From Dehalococcoidia bacterium UBA1332 (GTDB taxonomy: Bacteria > Chloroflexota > Dehalococcoidia > Lucifugimonadales > Lucifugimonadaceae): DNA of 15,100 nt. Location: positions 1 to 15,100 of the forward strand of contig DBSW01000149.1 of the NCBI GenBank assembly GCA_002306745.1. Reading direction: 5' to 3'. A program made the translations under genes and the position numbers. The first letter of the stretch is position 1. The number at the start of each line of letters is the position of its first letter. Under the pieces are notes generated by a model, which did no database searches, was not told where the DNA came from, and saw nothing but the letters and a program-made list of their open reading frames with translations. Shown one piece after another: positions 13,325 through 15,100 of this stretch.

Positions 13325-14044
13325 TTGACGATCAAGATTAAAAACTCACAGTCGTTACTTTTTCCTTTAAACGATAAGTCTAATTTGAAAGATGTTTCTC
13401 GTATCATCGTTCATTTAGCCGTTGCGGATCCTAATCTAGAAGATTCAATACTTAGCCTTCTTGGAAAAAAATCGCGGTTTTCTTTGGTTAAGGGGAGTAT
13501 TGGCTATGCAGCTGAAGTGGACGTCAGGATTATCAATGAAATTCCCAATCTAGCGCAAATCATAGAATACGATGAATTCGCCCCACCCAAGCTACTCTTT
13601 ATAGGTCCTAACCATTCCCATGAGGCTATGATCAAGGCGGTTGTCTCAGGCGCATGGGCATATATGAGTGCAGAGAACGATTTATCTGAATTAGAATCAG
13701 CGATTTGCGGTGTAGTCGAGTCTAATGGTAGTTCACTATTACAGACGATTGCTAGGAGTGAAAAAGCTTCGCGAGAGGTTTTGCAAGAACTTGCAGCACC
13801 GCGGCTTGAGGTCCAAGCCACTCACGCAATTCCTAATCTGCTTACTAGCGACGAAGTTAGAATTCTTGAACTTATCGCTCGTGGTGAAAGAAGCAAGAAT
13901 ATTGGCGAGATAGTCGGACTGGCTGAACAGACGGTTAAGAATTACGTTGTCAGAATCTTAGATAAAACCCGGACTCAGACTCGCGCACACGCTGCTGCTC
14001 TAGCCGCTCAGAGGGGATGGTTGCCCCCTCTGGATAAAGACTGA
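13325..14044 (+). CDS. LuxR-family transcriptional regulator with degenerate receiver-like domain
   Basis: 239 residues. The C-terminus (about 171-230) is a LuxR/GerE helix-turn-helix: LTSDEVRILELIARGERSKN, then IGEIVGLAEQTVKNYVVRIL and DKTRTQTRAHAAALA, typical of NarL/FixJ regulators. The N-terminal 25-135 has the length and ending of a receiver domain (AVVSGAWAYMSAENDLSELESAI resembles the GAxGYLLK...ELxxAI stretch). The phospho-acceptor strand reads PPKLLFIGPN with no Asp, and the usual Lys is replaced by Ser115. It is therefore probably not controlled by standard phosphorylation. No histidine kinase is adjacent. The start is uncertain: TTG at 13325 follows an in-frame stop at 13313-13315 and has no ribosome binding site; a TTG at 13382 is an alternative. 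Divergent ccdA is a candidate target. Confidence 0.82.
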   Translation: MTIKIKNSQSLLFPLNDKSNLKDVSRIIVHLAVADPNLEDSILSLLGKKSRFSLVKGSIGYAAEVDVRIINEIPNLAQIIEYDEFAPPKLLFIGPNHSHEAMIKAVVSGAWAYMSAENDLSELESAICGVVESNGSSLLQTIARSEKASREVLQELAAPRLEVQATHAIPNLLTSDEVRILELIARGERSKNIGEIVGLAEQTVKNYVVRILDKTRTQTRAHAAALAAQRGWLPPLDKD

Positions 14045-14096
14045 ACTTTGTTATTTAAAAGTATTAGATTAACGGTCTATTTTTGGACTACTACTG

Positions 14097-14105
14097 TGAT
14101 AGAAT
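14097..14105 (+). promoter_or_regulatory. Candidate extended -10 promoter for rpsB
   Basis: TG-A-TAGAAT matches the extended -10 pattern TGnTATAAT at five of six core positions. No good -35 is found at normal spacing, as is common for extended -10 promoters. Transcription would begin near 14112, giving an rpsB leader of about 113 bases that contains both hairpins described below. Confidence 0.4.
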
Positions 14106-14115
14106 AACGAACGAT

Positions 14116-14164
14116 TACACACCCGATTTAACGGCGCAGGCATGCCTGCGCCTATTTGTGTGTA
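14116..14164 (+). promoter_or_regulatory. Strong palindromic hairpin in the rpsB leader
   Basis: GGCGCAGGCATGCCTGCGCC (14133-14152) is a perfect 20-base palindrome. It is enclosed by TACACAC (14116-14122) and GTGTGTA (14158-14164), a perfect 7-base outer stem. The whole could form a two-part stem-loop of roughly 49 bases in the rpsB transcript, or act as a terminator for the upstream regulator gene. The following bases TATTTGTG are not a proper T-run, which favours a leader element. Ribosomal protein S2 operons are known to be autoregulated through leader RNA in several phyla; this particular structure is not one I recognise. Confidence 0.5.
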
Positions 14165-14184
14165 CCGATATTTATCCAATTACG

Positions 14185-14208
14185 CCGGTTCTAAAGTTGT
14201 TGAGCCGG
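14185..14208 (+). promoter_or_regulatory. Second rpsB leader hairpin just before the ribosome binding site
   Basis: CCGGTTC (14185-14191) pairs with GAGCCGG (14202-14208) through seven positions with one G-U wobble, around the ten-base loop TAAAGTTGTT. It ends five bases before the AGAGG Shine-Dalgarno at 14213-14217, so its folding could affect ribosome access. Confidence 0.35.
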
Positions 14209-14224
14209 AAGTAGAGGCAATCAA

Positions 14225-15100
14225 GTGACAACTTCAGAATCCCTAAATATTGCTCCAGCGATCGCTGAGCAAGAGGATACTCTGGCGCCTCTCGATCTGC
14301 GTTCGTTATTCGTCGCTGGGGTTCACTTTGGTCACCCTTCTAAGCGATGGAATCCTAAGATGGCTGATTACATCTTTGCAAAGCGATCGCGTGCACACAT
14401 CATCGATCTTTCTAAGACGATTACTTCACTGAAGGCTGCAAAAGAATTCGTGGAGAAAATTGTTTCCGAAGGCGGCGAGTGTCTGATGGTCGGGACTAAG
14501 GCTCAGGCACAGACTCCTATTTGTGAACATGCTGAAAATGCTGGTGCGATGTATATCAATCAACGTTGGCTAGGGGGAATGATGACTAATTTCCAAACTA
14601 TCCAACCTCGAATTGAACGATTGGTGTATCTGGAAGATGCATTTGCTAAGGGAACTGTGGTCGCCCAGACCAAGCGAGAGTCTCTAATGCTGGCCACAGA
14701 ACTCCAGCGTCTGAATAAATTTTTTGGTGGCATCAAGGAAATGGAAAAGCTGCCTCAGGTTCTTTTCGTTGTAGATATCGAAAAAGAAAAGTTAGCTGTG
14801 GCTGAAGCGAATCGTCTTGGTATTCCTATTGTTGCAATTGTCGATACGAACTGTGATCCAACTAAGGTAGATTACGCTATACCTGGAAACGACGATTCGG
14901 TTCGTTCTATTTCACTAATTACTCAACATATTGCAGAAGCTATAACATCGGGTAAGGTCGCTGCGAAGATCGCCATGGAAGAGCAACTTGCAGCTGAAGC
15001 AGAGCTTGAGGCGCAGGAAGCTGCTGCCCGTTCAGCAGCTCAAGCTAAAGCTGCTGAACGGGCAGCTAAAACAAATAGCACAAAAGCCAAGTCAAAACCA
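14225..15100 (+). CDS. rpsB: 30S ribosomal protein S2, 3' end cut by window
   Basis: Small-subunit ribosomal protein S2. The frame starts at GTG 14225, seven bases after AGAGG, and stays open for all 292 codons to the window edge. Signature segments: SLFVAGVHFGHPSKRWNPKM (28-47), RAHIIDLSKT, CLMVGTKAQAQ, INQRWLGGMMTNF, LPQVLFVVDIEKEKLAVAEA, GIPIVAIVDTNCDP and YAIPGNDDSVRSI, all classic S2. The N-terminus has about 20 extra residues before the conserved start. The C-terminus beyond roughly residue 240 is an Ala/Glu/Lys-rich helical tail with many AAA and KA repeats, still continuing at the edge, whereas many bacterial S2 proteins end near 240-260 residues. tsf (elongation factor Ts) is expected next but is outside. 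The upstream leader suggests autoregulation. Confidence 0.97.
   Translation, partial: MTTSESLNIAPAIAEQEDTLAPLDLRSLFVAGVHFGHPSKRWNPKMADYIFAKRSRAHIIDLSKTITSLKAAKEFVEKIVSEGGECLMVGTKAQAQTPICEHAENAGAMYINQRWLGGMMTNFQTIQPRIERLVYLEDAFAKGTVVAQTKRESLMLATELQRLNKFFGGIKEMEKLPQVLFVVDIEKEKLAVAEANRLGIPIVAIVDTNCDPTKVDYAIPGNDDSVRSISLITQHIAEAITSGKVAAKIAMEEQLAAEAELEAQEAAARSAAQAKAAERAAKTNSTKAKSKP

Noticed and set aside
14112..14224. tRNA or small structured RNA gene before rpsB
   Set aside because: The hairpins do not form a cloverleaf and there is no T-loop GTTCGA pattern or acceptor stem.

Overview
The window looks like chromosomal DNA of an uncultured or little-studied bacterium of moderate-to-low GC. The best guess is a Chloroflexota (SAR202/Dehalococcoidia-like) lineage. 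That placement is inference only: it rests on a 2-oxoacid:ferredoxin oxidoreductase, a variant System I-type cytochrome c maturation module with a Cys-type CcmE, a PPi-type phosphofructokinase, and catabolic genes (FAH, amidohydrolase, aldo/keto reductase) of kinds common in those genomes. There are no insertion sequences, phage genes, CRISPR arrays, rRNAs or tRNAs. Only a minority of genes have a clear Shine-Dalgarno sequence, and several starts are TTG or GTG.

Layout. 2-853 (+) is the 3' part of a ferredoxin oxidoreductase beta subunit. It converges on plsY (926-1588, -), which is divergent from an MFS exporter (1701-2975, +). A long minus-strand array follows, transcribed from about 8976 down to 3013: a deacetylase-type amidohydrolase, a PPi-dependent-type phosphofructokinase, then ccmA, ccmB, ccmC, a ccmD-like fusion gene and ccmE. 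On the plus strand come an RsuA/RluB-type pseudouridine synthase (9196-9915) and a FAH-family hydrolase (10234-11001). Between them lies an antisense-oriented 39-codon remnant of the C-terminus of a D-aminoacylase-like amidohydrolase (10067-10186). A minus-strand aldo/keto reductase (11079-11933) and a ccdA-like thiol:disulfide transporter (12086-13021) follow. The latter is divergent from a LuxR-type regulator with a degenerate receiver (13325-14044, +). The window ends inside rpsB (14225 to the edge, +), which has a structured 5' leader.

How the genes may work together. The ccm module translocates and chaperones heme for c-type cytochromes, and ccdA some 6 kb away could carry reductant outward to keep apocytochrome cysteines reduced. 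Several usually conserved residues differ in the ccm module: CxxxY instead of HxxxY in CcmE, a WWTGE element instead of WWxWD in CcmC, and Ala at the Q-loop of CcmA. In addition the CcmD-like membrane segment is fused to an extra extracytoplasmic domain. No ccmF, ccmG or ccmH is present here. The most distinctive signals are this divergent ccm module with its CcmD fusion, the amidohydrolase remnant, the phosphorylation-site-less LuxR regulator facing palindromes, and the two-hairpin rpsB leader.
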